Below are positions 23,801 through 35,741 of a DNA stretch of 64,000 nt, piece after piece (position 1 is the first letter of the stretch; every line of letters starts with the position of its first letter). The position numbers and the translations under genes were made by a program. This DNA comes from Chamaecyparis obtusa. Taxonomy: Eukaryota; Streptophyta; Pinopsida; Cupressales; Cupressaceae. The notes beneath the pieces were generated by a model. That model did no database searches. It had not been told where the DNA came from and worked only from the letters and a program-made list of their open reading frames with translations. The DNA lies in the NCBI GenBank assembly GCA_027943335.1, contig BSBK01001120.1:124001-188000 (forward strand). The letters run 5' to 3'.

Positions 23801-25040
23801 ATATGCATTATCACATATAAGTTCTTTGGTTAATGAAATTCGTCCTCTTCCTTTTATACAACAAGGTTCATTGTTTCCAAACCTTACATTACCACTATCA
23901 TAGTCTTCAAGTTGTTCAAACTTTGTTCTATCACCAGTCATATGATGTGAGCATCCACTGTCTATAATCCATGTATCATTTTTTCTTATATGAGAGATAA
24001 GTGCCATCTCATCTTCATCATCATTAGATTCATCTTTTACAGCAATGAAGACAATTTCTTCTTCACTATCATCAGAATCCTTAGCCAAAAAACATGTTTT
24101 CTTACCTTTATCCTTGAATGACTTGAAATTCTTCTTGCCATTATACTTGTGACCTTTCTTCTCATCCTTGCTTTACTTGTTTGGGCACCTAGTTGCAATA
24201 TGACCAATTTCTTCACATGAAAAATAGATTAAAGGAGTTTTACCTTTGTATTTACCTCTGCCTCTAGTATATTTCTTTGCAAGTAATGCTTCAATAACTT
24301 CAAGATCACTATCTAAACTTTCCTCTGATTCTTCTTCACTTTTTGACTAGATTTTCTTGCCCTTCTTAAGTGAAAGTTTGGCCTCAAATTCTGATTCAAT
24401 ATTTTTAGAAGTTGGAACATAGTTGTCATAGTTATCTAATTCAAAAGCTGTCAATCTTCCAACTAAGGCATCCAAAGTTATATTGTGATTTTGTTCACAT
24501 CTTCTTTCTTGAATAGAAGATTCTCTTATTGCATAGATAGGAAGCAATGTTCTAAGAACCTTACTTATAATAGTTTCATCATCAATTTTTCCTTTAGAAG
24601 CTCTGATTGCACTAACACTCACCTTGATCCTTTCAACATATTTTGCAATGTTTTCATCTTCATCTGATCAAACTGTCCTCTTAGGCTTTCTGCTTTGGCT
24701 CTCTTCACATTGTCATCACCACCATAAATTTTCTTCAGCTTGTTCCACATTTCATAAAAAGTTGTGCAGTCTTTGATCTCATCAAATTCTTCATAGCTAA
24801 GAGTTGATGCAATGTCTATCATCATGGTGTTATGGTTATTTTTCTCTGTAATGTCTTCAATAGTTAATGTACTAGTAGGAACTATATATTCTTGATCAAT
24901 ATATTTGCATCCTAAATCACCGATGGAAGCCAGATGAAGTCTCATGAGACCTTGCCATGCTAAAAAGTTATCTCTGTTTAGCCTTGGAATTTCTCTCTTG
25001 TAAGACACCCTGATCTTTAGCTTAGGTCCTTGAAACCCTT
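20804..25040 (-). pseudogene. Gag-pol polyprotein of Copia C, broken
   Basis: Reading right to left: gag capsid domain (25040-24620; IPRLNRDNFLAWQGLMRLHL), a frameshift near 24650, then DALVGRLTAFELDNYDNYVP. The zinc knuckle near 24210 has lost its first Cys (YFSCEEIGH). Protease is WIIDSGCSHHMTGD (about 23970). Pre-integrase HHCC is intact (LWHKRLCHVNF, CKNCQIGK). Integrase has HTNLCGP, so the first catalytic Asp is Asn; LRSDRGGEF and QNGIAERRNR are kept. RT (22453-21482) has IFVDDTVF. RNase H (21367-20939) has FTDADWVGN, AEAEY and FCDNTSA. The C-terminus ends LGVIPLSEAH-stop at 20804. Stops interrupt near 24344, 24170, 23024, 22571, 21482, 21449 and 20939. No clear start codon was found; the 5' end is approximate. 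Confidence 0.9.
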
Positions 25041-25056
25041 CCTGCAAGCACCAAAA

Positions 25057-25068
25057 GCTCTGATACCA
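25057..25068 (-). other. Primer binding site of Copia C (initiator tRNA-Met)
   Basis: The plus strand reads GCTCTGATACCA, the reverse complement of TGGTATCAGAGC, two bases inside the 5' LTR boundary at 25071. Confidence 0.95.
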
Positions 25069-25070
25069 AT

Positions 25071-26233
25071 TGTTGGAAATATAGATGGAGCAACTGAGAG
25101 GGGGGGCTGAATTAGTTAACCACAAAAATATTACCACAGATCCCTTAGATGTTTTATTAAATCATTTACTATTGTTATACAGAGAAATGTTGAAACTTAG
25201 TTACTGCAGTGAGTATTAATTATAAGTGTTCTTAAGCATTCATCAGTGATTAACATACATGAATAAAGAAAATATCATGAACACAAGAGACACCAGATTT
25301 AACATGGAAACCCATTATGGGAAAAACACCAATGTAACTAGTTACTATTTTTCACTCTTCTGAAGTGAGCCCTGTTAGGAGCCAACCCGGTTAAAGGTTA
25401 CAAAACACATTGTTAGGTGTGACCTTGTTAGAGGATTTAATCACCCTATTAGGAGTGGCCTTGTAAGAGGTCTTGAAACACTTCAATAGAAATGTCACCT
25501 TGTTAGAGGATTTACAAAATGGTTGTTAAACCAAATCGGTTAGGAGATTTTGAAATCACTGGTACAATGGTAAGAAAGTAACAATGAAGTGACCTAAATA
25601 ATGATGCAACTAAATTGCTGATTATAGATCTCTATTCTACTTCACTAGATCCTTCCTGATCAAATATATCTCTACTGTTCTTCAAGGATATCTAATCATC
25701 CTTCAAAATTCGCTCACACTTTCCTTCTTTTCACTTGCACACACTTTTTAATTCACAACTTGACCTTCTATCTATACCATTCAGATTGTCAAGTCAGCAC
25801 TAATAACATTACTAATCATTACAACAGTCAGCTGGAATAAACAAACTTTATTTCTCAAAATAACAAAATCCTTCACTGGGCTGACCTTGCTCAGTAAACA
25901 CTAATCTGAAGAGATTTCCTTTGGTGACCGAGAGAACTCGGTAAGCACTGCAAATTCTACAACATCCTTTGGAGACTGAGTGAACTCGGTAAACACTAAC
26001 TTTCCTTTGATAACCATGGAAGCTCGGTTAACACTATTTTCTGCCATACTTTTCTTTGATGCCCAAAATATCTCGGTAGATACTGAAAATTGCCTGCAGA
26101 CCGACTGAGCTTGGTAAATGTTGGGAACTGCTTTGCTGACTGATTGAGCTTGGTAAAGGATATGACATTTGTGTGACATCAAAGACAACACACAATTAAT
26201 CCAACAATCTCCTTCAGACAATTGTATCCAACA
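25071..26233 (-). repeat. 5' LTR of Copia C
   Basis: On the plus strand it runs TGTTGGAAATATAG to ATCCAACA. Its CTCGGTA array (25875-26160) is slightly better preserved than in the other LTR; one unit reads ACCGAGAGAACTCGGTAAGC. Confidence 0.93.
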
Positions 26234-27540
26234 ATGTCATGCCATTTGGGCTTAAAAATGCTGGTGCTACATATCAAAGAGCCATGACATCTATTTTTCA
26301 CGACATGATGCATAGGACTATGGAGGATTATGTTGATGATACTTTAGCAAAATCTATGATTAAGGCTGAACATCTAGATGACTTGAGCAAGATACTAGAC
26401 AAAATGGAAAAATTTAGTCTCAAACTAAATCTTAAGAAGTGTGCTTTTGGTGTCACTTCTGGAAAGCTATTAGGATACATAGTCTCAAAGAAGGGTATTG
26501 AAGTTGATCCTGCTAAAGTAAAGGCTATCATGGAAATGAAACCTCCAAAGAATATTAGTCAAATGAGGACATTGCAAGGAATAGTTCAATCTATAAGAAG
26601 CTTCATCTCACAGCTAGCAAATATATAACAACCTTTTACAAAAACATTACATAAATGTGTGACCTTTGCATGGAATGAAGAATGTGAGAAGAAATTTGAC
26701 CATATCAAACAATATCTATCAAATCCTCATATTTTGATGCCTCCTATTCATGGGAAGCCATTGATCTTATATGTCTCTGCAACAGATACATCACTGGGGG
26801 CATTGCTTGCACAACATGATGAGAACAAAAAGGAAAGAGCTATATACTATATCAGTAGAACATTGGTTGCATATGAGAAGAACTATTCAATGATTGAGAA
26901 AGCTTGTCTAGCTATGATCTTTGCATCATAGAAACTAAGACATTACATGTTAGCTCATACCACACATTTGGTAGCTAAAATTGATCCACTCAAGTACCTT
27001 CTAAGCAAAGCTGCCCTCATAGGTAGATTAGCTAAATGGGTCATGCTCTTAAGTGAATTTGACATTGAATATGTGCAAAGAAAGGCTATCAAAGGATAGG
27101 TTATTGTTGATCAATTAGCAGATGCACCTATGATTGATAATACACCAATACAAATAGAATTTCTAGATTCCTCTATCACGACTCTTTCTTCTAGAGAATG
27201 GCAGTTATTATTTGATGGCTCATACACACAGAATGGGTCAGGCATGAGCATATTGTTCATAACTCCTCAAGGATACTCAATCCCAAAAGCATTCAGATAA
27301 AATTTCCCTTGCATAAACAATATTGCTGAATATGAAGCCCTTTTGAAAAGTATGAAAATAGCAATTGAGTGGTGAGTAACAAAATTACACATTCATGGAG
27401 ACTCTCAACTTGTTATCCATCAAGTAAATGATGTGTACCAAACTAAAGATGAAAAGATCATTCCTTACAAGAGAATGGTAGATGATCTAAAAAAGTATTT
27501 CCTATCTATCACATTTGAGCAAATACCTAGCAGCCTAAAC
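26234..27540 (+). pseudogene. Element A pol: C-terminal RT, RNase H and second RNase H
   Basis: After the right copy of ATGTC the A frame continues: MPFGLKNAGATYQRAMTSIF, the catalytic MEDYVDDTLAKSM (26320-26358, both Asp kept), thumb LKKCAFGVTSGKLLGYIVS, then RNase H (FAWNEECEKKF, LYVSATDTSLGALLAQHD, ISRTLVAYEKNYSMIEKACLA). A second RNase H follows at 27196-27540: WQLLFDGSYTQNGSGMSILF, NNIAEYEALLKSMKIA, IHGDSQLVIHQ. Two RNase H domains in this order mark the plant Tat-type Gypsy lineage. Stops are near 26626, 26929, 27097, 27298 and 27373. The frame breaks around 27535, where the usual end of the second RNase H is deleted. Confidence 0.88.
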
Positions 27541-28893
27541 ATGAGCTACGCTACGAGTTCCTAGTGGAAGCACTATCTTATCCTACATATGATTCCCCTG
27601 AAACCCGCATGATCTGCACTATTGTTGGTCATGATTCATCTAGATATAAAAACCTATTTTCCTATCTCCAAGACCAAATCATTCTCGATACCTTCAACCG
27701 CCATGAAAAGAGATACCTTATCTAAAATACCTCCTGATATGTCATCATTGGTCATGATCTGTACAAATGAGGTCTATATGGTACACTACTGAGATGTTTA
27801 GAATGGGAAGAGTCTCAATGTGCATTAGAGGAAGTCCATGATGGTATTTGTGGGTCAAACTCAAATAGTCTAACACTAGCTCAAAAACTTATTAGGGTTG
27901 GTTACTATTGGCCTGAAATGGAGAGTCTATCAAGTTTGCTAAGAACTGTCAAAAGTGCCAAGTGCATGGCAACTTAATTCATGCTCTAGGGAGAGATCTA
28001 ATTCCATTTACTACACAATGGCCTTTTCATCAATGGGCATTTGATCTTATAGAAGCTATACATCTTCATTCTTCTAATGGACATACCCATATAATCACAA
28101 CTACATACAAAATGGGTAGAAGCAATCCCTTTGACACAAGCAACTGGAAAGAAAATATCTCTGTTCATATTGAACTATATCATATGCAAATATGGGATAC
28201 CTCATTCCATAATCACAGATAATGGTGGAAAATTCAAGAACAAAGATCTAGATGATTTATGTGCCAAATTCAAGATTACACAACATTGGTCATCTATCTA
28301 CTATCCTCAAGGGAATGGACAAGAAGAGGCTTATAATAAGAATCTACTGAAAATATTGCACCATACAGTTAATAAAACATGAAGAGACTAGAATATCATG
28401 ATCAATCTAGCTCTCTGGGCCTACAGAACAAGTATTAGAACACCTACTGGGGCTACACCTTTCACTTTAGTTTATGGGTCTAAAGCAGTACTACCTATCG
28501 AGGTTGAAATCCCATCACTAAGAATCATAATGCATGGTCTAGTAACTGATGATGACTATAAAGTGTCTAGGTTGCAAGAACTTGAACTACTAGATGAGTG
28601 CAGACAAGAAACGTATGAGCATCTCAAAGTATATCAAAAGAGAATGTCTAGAGGTTACAATAAGAAAATCAGACACAAAGAATTTCAGGTTGGTGATCTA
28701 GTCTTGAGAGAGAATCCTAAAAATCAATCACATAGAGAACATAAGGGGAAGTTTGAACCCAACTAGTTGGGTCTCTTTGTTATCACTACTACTTTTGCCT
28801 CTGGTGCCTATCAAATCTCGATGACTAAAGGAGAACAGCTCTGAGAACCAATCAACGTTCTCCATCTGAAGAAATTCTATGCCTAAGGCATTT
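27541..28893 (+). pseudogene. Integrase of element A, broken
   Basis: The HHCC zinc-binding part is visible as HDGICGSNSNSLTLAQKLIR and GYYWPEMES with a following CAKCM-like pair (27838-27965), in several frames. The catalytic core includes WAFDLIEAIH (first Asp), KWVEAIPLTQATGKK, SIITDNGGKF (28212, second Asp) and PQGNGQEEAYNK (28308, Glu). The C-terminal part has LWAYRTSIRTPTGATPFTL and VGDLVLRENPKN, ending with YQISMTKGEQL and NVLHLKKFYA near 28884. At least three frameshifts and about eight stops break it. Confidence 0.85.
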
Positions 28894-31240
28894 AGTCTAT
28901 GGTAAAATGTCCTTAAAAAAATTAGAAAAAGTCCTGAAAAAATGAAGCTAGCAATAGGCACCTTGATGATTTACAAAAAAATTAAAAAATATCAAAAGTA
29001 CAAAAAAAATTGGAAAAAATGAAAAATACAAAAAAAATGAGAAAAAGAAAAAGTGCCTTGGTGAAAACCTGGAAACATGCGCCTTGGTAGCAAAAATAGA
29101 ATCTCTACCAAGATGGTGAAAACCTGGCAAATAGGTGCCACTTGTTTCAAAATGCTCCATCTATCAGTGCAATCTTGGTCTTTCCCAGCTTTCATTCTTG
29201 CTTTAGTTTGTACATATCTCCCAGTTAGTTTTTCAATAAGTCGGTCTATACACCAATCTACTCAAGCGTCTGTATCCTATCAATGCTTAACACTTGGGGG
29301 CAATCAATGTCATATCCTATGGTCTCCAATCTATCTTAGACATGTCATATCTAGTCAGAGTTGTTTGAAGCTATATCTGAGTCAGTCAATCTATCTCCTC
29401 TCCAGAAAGGATTTTGCATCTACAACAACGTAATCAAACATCAAAATGAAAACAATCTATGCTTTTTACATGCTTTTATCTCCTTGTATGCTTACTGATT
29501 CACATTGAGATTTTTGCATATTGTGTCCTTTGAGCTCTTCAATGATCTCCTTTAGAGGATTTAGAGAGTGATGACTGGGGGCATAATCTTTTCTTTGTCT
29601 TCTACTTGTATGTGAAAATCTAACAACTTTGGAAATTCTAGATTGAAATCGTGTCCGACTGTAAGAGCCTCTATCTTGAATTGGATGGCCATGCCTACCT
29701 CGACCATTGATATCTGGAAAATTCAGGGAAGTTTGATCTAACTATTGTCTTTTTTCTGAGTGAGTTCTTTCTCCTATTGTGAAATGTGATCTTACCTAAG
29801 GATGTGAACGATAAAGGGTCACTACAGGTAATTCACATTGGATTTAGAATGATCTCTTGACTGTTTGATGTGTTTGTACTGAAAGGCATATTCTGGTCAT
29901 CACAACATTTATGTTTTGATGCTTATACAAATTGCTATATCAAAATGGACATTATGTTCAAGTCATCCTGGTGTTTATGCCTTGGTGCTTATATCTAATC
30001 TGACATTCCAAAAACAAAATCAATATTCATATATCTATGGTTGATTGAATAGTGGATGTTGTATTGGTTCCTACACATACAACTCAATATTCACATGTCT
30101 ATGGTTTCATAACTAGTGGGAATTGTATTGATTTATCCGATTACCTAAAAATTCAATGATGAGAATGACCGACACATGATCAGTGACTAGGTCCTAGGTC
30201 TTTGGTTGCATTTCATATTGCATGTCTCTTTGCATTTTTGCATGTATGCGTGATCTCACAATGGCTGAATAAATTCCAATGCTTAAATAATTCTTCAATC
30301 GCCTCTTCCAATCTAACAAGAGATGAATCTTACACAAAGGTCCATCCAATGAAATAGCAAGTACAATCCATTTTTGGGATCAAAATCAAAATTTGAGATC
30401 ATTCATATTATTAACTACTTGCATAATCGACCTTCTAATCATCATAGAAATCTAGAATTCAACTTAACTGATTATCTTATGTCAAACTATCAAAATTTCA
30501 ACTTGGTCAACCATGGTCAACTCATGGTTTCACCTAGTCAAACTTGGTCTCTAGGACCTCTAAATGATGTAGAATGTGTTCTCAAACGTGTATAACCACT
30601 TCTCAAATCAATTAACAGGCTTCTCAAATCAATTAACAAGCTTCTGAACTATCAACGCTAACTTTTCTTGTCAGATTTCAATTTTAATCCCGAAGGGGGC
30701 ATGGTATTGCATATCATTCAAAGTCTGTAAATCTAAATTTGGAATCATATCTTTCCTCAGTAATCAAGACAACAACCACGTCTAGTTGCTGATTCATCAA
30801 AAATACCTCATCGCTTGGGGCAAATCAATCACTGCTCAGGGCATATCAGATTCATCAAGATCCATATCAGTCTGGTATTCTCTTAATCTTGTAAATCGTA
30901 TCAATTTTTGCAACTATCAGTTTAATTGTGTTATTTCCTTGGTTCTTCAGAAACTGAAGGGTTCAGATGTGATACCATTGTGATTCAATATAAGGACAAT
31001 TAGGTTTGGAATCGGTCACTCACTTCTTTGCAATCATAAGGTTCAAAATCAGGCATTTTGACACTTTTTCACAATCATCAGTTCATTACTGTTATAGTTA
31101 ACATTATCTTTGGTCATTCATGACCTAATATCTCCATATCAACTTCAATCAACTTCTGCTTCATATCAATATCAATGTCAAAGATCAGTTTCAATATCAT
31201 ACACAGATTGTCTTTGACCACTACGCTTCGCACAACAATT
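28894..31240 (+). other. 3' noncoding region of element A
   Basis: It runs between the integrase end and the polypurine tract. Apart from the structured module at 28950-29140 I see no conserved domain. Its length is in keeping with Tat-type elements, which often carry long 3' noncoding regions. Small ORFs near 29077, 30374 and 30786 show nothing recognisable. Confidence 0.6.
28950..29140 (+). other. Conserved 3' module with GGTGAAAACC hairpins and an A-rich spacer
   Basis: GGTGAAAACC at 29060-29069 and 29115-29124 can each fold as a three-pair stem with a GAAA tetraloop. Between them CTTGGTAG (29083-29090) pairs perfectly with CTACCAAG (29105-29112). An A-rich tract (28975-29052) and a GGCACCTTGATG word precede. 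Element D carries the same series on the minus strand at 38070-38310, so the module is conserved between diverged elements. Confidence 0.6.
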
Positions 31241-31255
31241 CAAAGAGGGGCAAAA
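31241..31255 (+). other. Polypurine tract of element A
   Basis: CAAAGAGGGGCAAAA directly precedes the 3' LTR and matches the usual position of a plus-strand primer. Confidence 0.75.
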
Positions 31256-32455
31256 TATAATACCCCAAAAATGGGCTATAGGTTCATTAACCTCATATAT
31301 CGACACATCAAATGAAATCGACATCGAAGTCCTAACCTAAGGCACATCTGAACATCATCGAATCCTAATTGATTATCTCAAATTCTGCATTGGGGAATAT
31401 TCCTAGTAATATTCCTGTTTATCCTAATTATCTTTAATTTAATGATTATTTGGTGATAAATCCTATTTATCCTAAAGTTTGATTAATTATATATTCTCAA
31501 TATTTAATTAATTAGATTTAATTATTCCACTTAATTATTTAATTGAATTTATTTATATTTATTCCTAATTATTATTATTTAAATTTGACAATAAATCAAA
31601 ATTCCTATCATTAATTGATTAAATTCTTATTTAATTAATTAAAAGCAAGTTGTCATATTTAATGATATTATTTTGGAATAACAGTTTGATTTTAATAATT
31701 GATTAACCCATAAATCAATTGTTTTATTTTTTAAAATCAATTAAATTGGAAATAAATCACTTTATTTATTTAATTAATTCATAATTATTATGCACATTCA
31801 AAAAGTAGTTAAACTTGAAATCAAAAAATCAATTCAAGATAAACTCAACTCTGATTTGAGTTAAAAAGTTGTTTTTGCATGCTTTTGCATGATTTTGTGA
31901 ATTAATTATCTTTTATTCTTTGATAAACTCAAAAATCAACTTGTGTTTATCTGAGTGATTTACGGCTTTTTTCATGCACCTCCAAAGCCCTGGATTTCTA
32001 TAAAATCAAGGTTCAACTCTTCACAAATATCTCAAAATTTGCAAACTTATGCTGGCGAATTGGTATCTAAAGAATTGGAGCTTCTTTTGCAAATCAAACA
32101 ACTTTGTGAGATCATTCTTATTAGCATATCATTGTAGCTTATTTTGCGTATCAGTTTTTCATATAGATTAGATTTCATATTAGTTTATTTCATCATATCG
32201 CATAGAAAATTAAAAAAAAAAGATTAATTTTCATCTAATTCATATCTAGATTTTGCATTTAAATCCTTCATTTAGGTGTCGTGAAGGTCATTGATCTCGG
32301 TATAATCTGATAGTACATACTCGCATCTACTAGAAGGCAGTAAATCACTTGGTTAGTTTAGTTTTTCATTTATTGCATGATTTTGATTTTAGCTAACCTC
32401 TAATATTTTACTGAAGTGTTGTGTCTACAGTTCAGGTACAAAATTTACACACATA
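31256..32455 (+). repeat. 3' LTR of element A
   Basis: It starts TATAATACCCCAAAAATGGG (the expected TG is mutated to TA) and ends TTTACACACATA, where the last C of the terminal CA appears mutated. The H coding sequence resumes directly afterwards. It aligns along its whole length with 6105-7294. Confidence 0.88.
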
Positions 32456-33674
32456 GATGGCTACCATGGGAGCAGAGTATGATATTCCAAAAGAGGTCAC
32501 AAGTCCTAACTCTCAGCATGTAAAGATTCTAGTAAGACCATCCATACCAGAAAATCAAGTAAGCTGGCAAGTTTTTGAGAATGATGAACATATTTTTAAC
32601 TTTTTGATAGAAGAAGTTGAGTTCTCCAGAGTTAACCAGAGTAAACATGCCCACCAGTATGGTGACCAGATGCTACAGTTGAAAAGTAATAAGCTGCCTA
32701 AGGGACTAATCACACTTGAGTCCGTATTTAACTTAGATGATCAATTCAAAGGAGACAAAGCTAGTATGACAGTCAAAGAAGAACACTACCAGCCTATGGA
32801 GGTTCTCAAGGGTAAATCCCTTAAGCTTGGAAAGGTACACACACAGCCAGAACAACAAGCCTTTATTTCAGTATGTCAAGAATTTAGTGAGGTCTTTGCA
32901 TGGGAATACTATGATCTGAAATGATTTGATCCTCACTTAGCCTAGCACACCATTGAGCTAGAACCCCATGCCAACCCAGTAAGGTAGAAGCAGAGGCCCA
33001 TCAATCCTAAGCTAGAGGTCCTGATGAAAATAGAGTTGAAAAAGATGATTGAAGCCAACATTATCTTCCCCATTAAACACACTTCTTGGGTTTCCAATCT
33101 AGTCCTAGTTAGGAAGAAGAATGGTGAAATCTGGTTATGCGTGGATTTCAGAGACCTTAACAGAGCTTCACTCAAAGATCATCACCCATTGCCATCCATG
33201 GAATAGATTTTACAGTATGTCTCAAGGTTTGACAGATTTTCTCTGTTAGATGGCTTTTCTAGTTATAACCAGGTCCTGGTTAAGGAGGAAGATCAATATA
33301 AAACTACATTCACCACTAAATGGGGCACTATGGCATACAAGAAGATGCCTTTTGGGCTGTCTAATGTTTGTGCTACTTTTGAGAAAGCCATGGAGATGGT
33401 GTTTGTTGGCCTGATGAATAATTTTGTTCTAGTCTACTTAGATGGCATAACTATCTTTTCAAAAGACACTAATGAGCACCTGGCTCATCTGAGACAGATT
33501 TTTGAGAGGTGCAGAGAGTTTGGAGTTTCATTGAATCCTAAGAAGTGCATTTTTTCTTTCGATGAAGGTAGATTACTGGGGCACATTGTTTCTAAACAAG
33601 GGATAACCATTGATCTAGAGAGGATAAAGGCCATGATGGCACTACCCTTGACAGCTCACAAGAAAGGACTATAG
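32456..33674 (+). pseudogene. H pol: pre-RT region and reverse transcriptase
   Basis: It joins in frame to the RNase H-like domain ending at 6099. A pre-RT linker (IPKEVTSPNSQHVKILVRPS, SVFNLDDQFKGD) leads to RT: WVSNLVLVRKKNGEIWLCVD, FRDLNRASLKDHHPLPSME, FSLLDGFSSYNQ and MPFGLSNVCATFEKAM. The catalytic box reads LVYLDGITIFS, so the second Asp of YLDD is Gly and the enzyme is dead. The thumb shows NPKKCIFSFDEGRLLGHIVS. Stops are near 32922, 32943, 32985, 33204 and 33672. Confidence 0.88.
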
Positions 33675-34220
33675 AGTTTTCTTGGAAGAATCAACTTCTT
33701 GAGAAGGTTCATTCCAAATGTTGCAGCACTATTAAAGCCTATGACCTAGATGTTGAAGAAGAACTCAACCTTTCATTGGACAAGTGAAGGAAAAAGATGT
33801 TTTGAAGAAGTCAAGGAAGTGATTGCCTCTATTCCTACTCTGGTAAACCCTAACTTTTCTAAAGACTTTTTCCTATATTCTTTTGGGGACACTGATAGTA
33901 TCTCTACCATGTTAGTTCAGTAGAATGATGAGAAGCAGGAACAACCAGTAGCTTTTTACAGTCAGGGTCTAGATGGTTATGAACTTAATTATACTCCTAT
34001 AGAAAAGCATGTCCTAGCAATTGTGAGGAGTTTGAAAAAGTTTAGGCACTTGTTATCCAATAACACAGTGCACCTAATGGTTGCCCACCCTTGCATAAAA
34101 GATTTCTTGCTAAACAAAAACCTGAGCCATAAGAGAGTTGGTTGGGTCACCAAAGTCATGGATTATCACATCCAGATTAAAGTGACCAAGCTGGTTAGAG
34201 GAAAGGGACTGTGTGAGTAG
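33675..34220 (+). pseudogene. H pol: RNase H domain following RT
   Basis: The same frame as RT encodes SFLGRINFLRRFIPNVAALL, FHWTSEGKRCFEEVKEVI, PVAFYSQGLDGYELNYTPIE and AIVRSLKKFRHLLSNNTVHL, the standard Gypsy RNase H. It is followed directly by the path to integrase, with no second RNase H here. Stops are near 33747, 33921 and 34218. Confidence 0.82.
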
Positions 34221-35545
34221 CTTAATGAAGGAATAAAAGACTCAAACTAGTAGAAGGAGGAGGTTGTCCTGATGAATTGGAATGCAGAGTAGAGCACAAG
34301 ATGGACAGCAGAGATGGGACATTATCTCTTAACTGGTCAGTGCCCTCAAGGCCTAGAAAGGAGTAAAAGGAATTATTTTAGACTCCAAGATATTCCCTTT
34401 ATTGTTATTAATGATGTTCTGTATAGAAGAGCTCATAGTGGTGTCATGTTGATATGTGTTGAAACTAGTCAAGTAGATAAAATACTGGAAGAGTTTCATG
34501 ATGGAGGCTCTAGTGGGCACTTTTCTTCTAGAACCACTGCTTGAAAAGTGATGAGAGCTAGGTACTATTGGCCTAGCCTATACAAGGATGCATTTTATTG
34601 GGAAGGAGATGCAAGAACTAGGCTCTATTTGTTGGAAAGCAAAAGTTAGCAGCCCTCTCTCTTCATCCTATCAAGGTAGAGCAGCCTTTCTCAAAATGGG
34701 GATTAGATTTTATTGGACCTATCAACCCCTTGTGCAGTGCTAGACACAAGTGGATACTTTCTACCACAAACTATTTTACCAAGTGGACAAAGGATGTAGC
34801 ACTGAAGGAGGCAAATGAAACCTCTATCCTAAACTTTTATCAAGACATTGTGTCCAGATTTGGTGCTCCAGATTCTATCATTTCTGACAATGCTATGGCA
34901 TTCTTGGGAACTAAAATTTTAGAATGGGCACTCAAGAACAATATCTTTTTGAGTACCTCTTCTAACTATTACCCTCAGGGTAATGGCCAGGCAAAATCAA
35001 TAAATAAAAACTTGCTGAGAATCATCAAAAGGACTATAGAAGGAAACCAGAGGGATTGGCATAGCAAGTTGAAACTAGCCTTGTGGGAAGATAGAATAAC
35101 ACCTAAGAGGTCTATAAGAAACTCACCCTACACATTGGTATATGGAAAAGAGGACAGGATCCCTTTGTCTACTGAATTACCTACCCTGAGTCTAATCAAA
35201 GAGATTGATCTTATGGAGGAAGATACTATGCAAGTCAGGCTAGCTGAACTTGTTGAACTTGAGGAAGTAAGAAAAATGGCACTGGAGACCCTGGAGGCTC
35301 ATCATGCTCAGATGAAGAAAAGCTTTGACAAGGCCACACCTAAAGTCTTCAAAGATGGGGATCTGGTCCTCAAGTGGGATGAAGAAAAACACAAACTAGG
35401 GAGGCATACTAAGTTTGATGCCATATGCAGTGGGCCTTTCATGGTGATTGGATGCAAAGCCCATAATGCTTTTCAACTAGCTAGTATGGATGGAGAGGAG
35501 CTTCCCATTCCAATGAATGGGATCCACCTCAAGGCTTGTTTTTGA
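34221..35545 (+). pseudogene. H pol: integrase
   Basis: The zinc-binding region is seen in EEFHDGGSSGHFSSRTTA and RYYWPSLYKDAF, but its Cys pair is damaged by a frameshift near 34600. The core resumes in another frame: FSKWGLDFIGPINP, KWILSTTNYFTKW, DSIISDNAMAFLG and YPQGNGQAKSINKN. In the last motif the catalytic Glu position carries Lys. The C-terminal domain (FKDGDLVLKWDEEKHKLGRH, GPFMVIGCKAHNAFQLASMD) ends at the TGA 35543-35545 and is complete. Confidence 0.85.
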
Positions 35546-35741
35546 GGTTCGTTTCTTCCTTGTACATTAGTAGGTTAGGATTTTTTTTATTTTTGTGTTC
35601 CCTAAGTGCCTAGCACAAGTGGTTTTCATTTTAGTTGCTTTCAATTGTTTTCAGTTTGGTGTGAGTAGCAATAAGCCAGAGAAGTTTCCTCTAGCAGTTA
35701 GCAGTTTTTGTTAAGGATTAGTTATCTAAAAGAAGCTAAGT
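35546..35741. other. Short unassigned gap after H integrase
   Basis: No LTR start, polypurine tract or coding feature is recognised. It may be the beginning of the H 3' untranslated region. Confidence 0.4.

Larger units (their letters stand above)
19259..26233 (-). mobile_element. Element C: Ty1/Copia retrotransposon, full length, minus strand
   Basis: C is 6975 bases, with LTRs of about 1.17 kb (25071-26233 is the 5' LTR, 19259-20435 the 3' LTR), an exact initiator tRNA-Met primer site and a perfect 5-base target duplication inside the RT of A. LTR identity looks near 93-95% over the part compared by eye, so it is older than B. It is the only pol-carrying Copia here whose LTR modules match those of J, E, F and K, which makes it the best candidate for their helper lineage. 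Its long LTRs and protein motifs resemble SIRE/Tork-type elements; I do not fix the lineage. Confidence 0.95.
6105..32455 (+). mobile_element. Element A: Tat-like Ty3/Gypsy retrotransposon, full length, carrying two nested Copia insertions
   Basis: A has both LTRs (6105-7294 and 31256-32455), a primer site, a 2.3 kb leader, gag-pol and a 2.3 kb 3' noncoding region ending in a polypurine tract. Without Copia B and C it would be about 14.4 kb. Coding order is gag, protease, G-patch, RT, RNase H, second RNase H, integrase. The gag-pol was a single frame: one base appears lost near 10780, and the frame is otherwise continuous through both insertion sites. It is inactive because of many stops and frameshifts after 27530. 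Element G at the right end of the window belongs to the same family. Confidence 0.88.
4931..35545 (+). mobile_element. Element H: Ty3/Gypsy retrotransposon interrupted by element A
   Basis: H is represented by coding sequence at 4931-6104 and 32456-35545. The two parts join in frame across the insertion of A: the left part ends ...NQNKQADK and the right part starts MATMGAEYDIP, with GATTG/GATGG as the probable target duplication. Domain order is protease, an RNase H-like domain, reverse transcriptase, RNase H, integrase. Gag and both LTRs are not recognisable, so H is an old relic. The RNase H between protease and RT is unusual. The RT and integrase each lack a catalytic acid. Confidence 0.75.
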
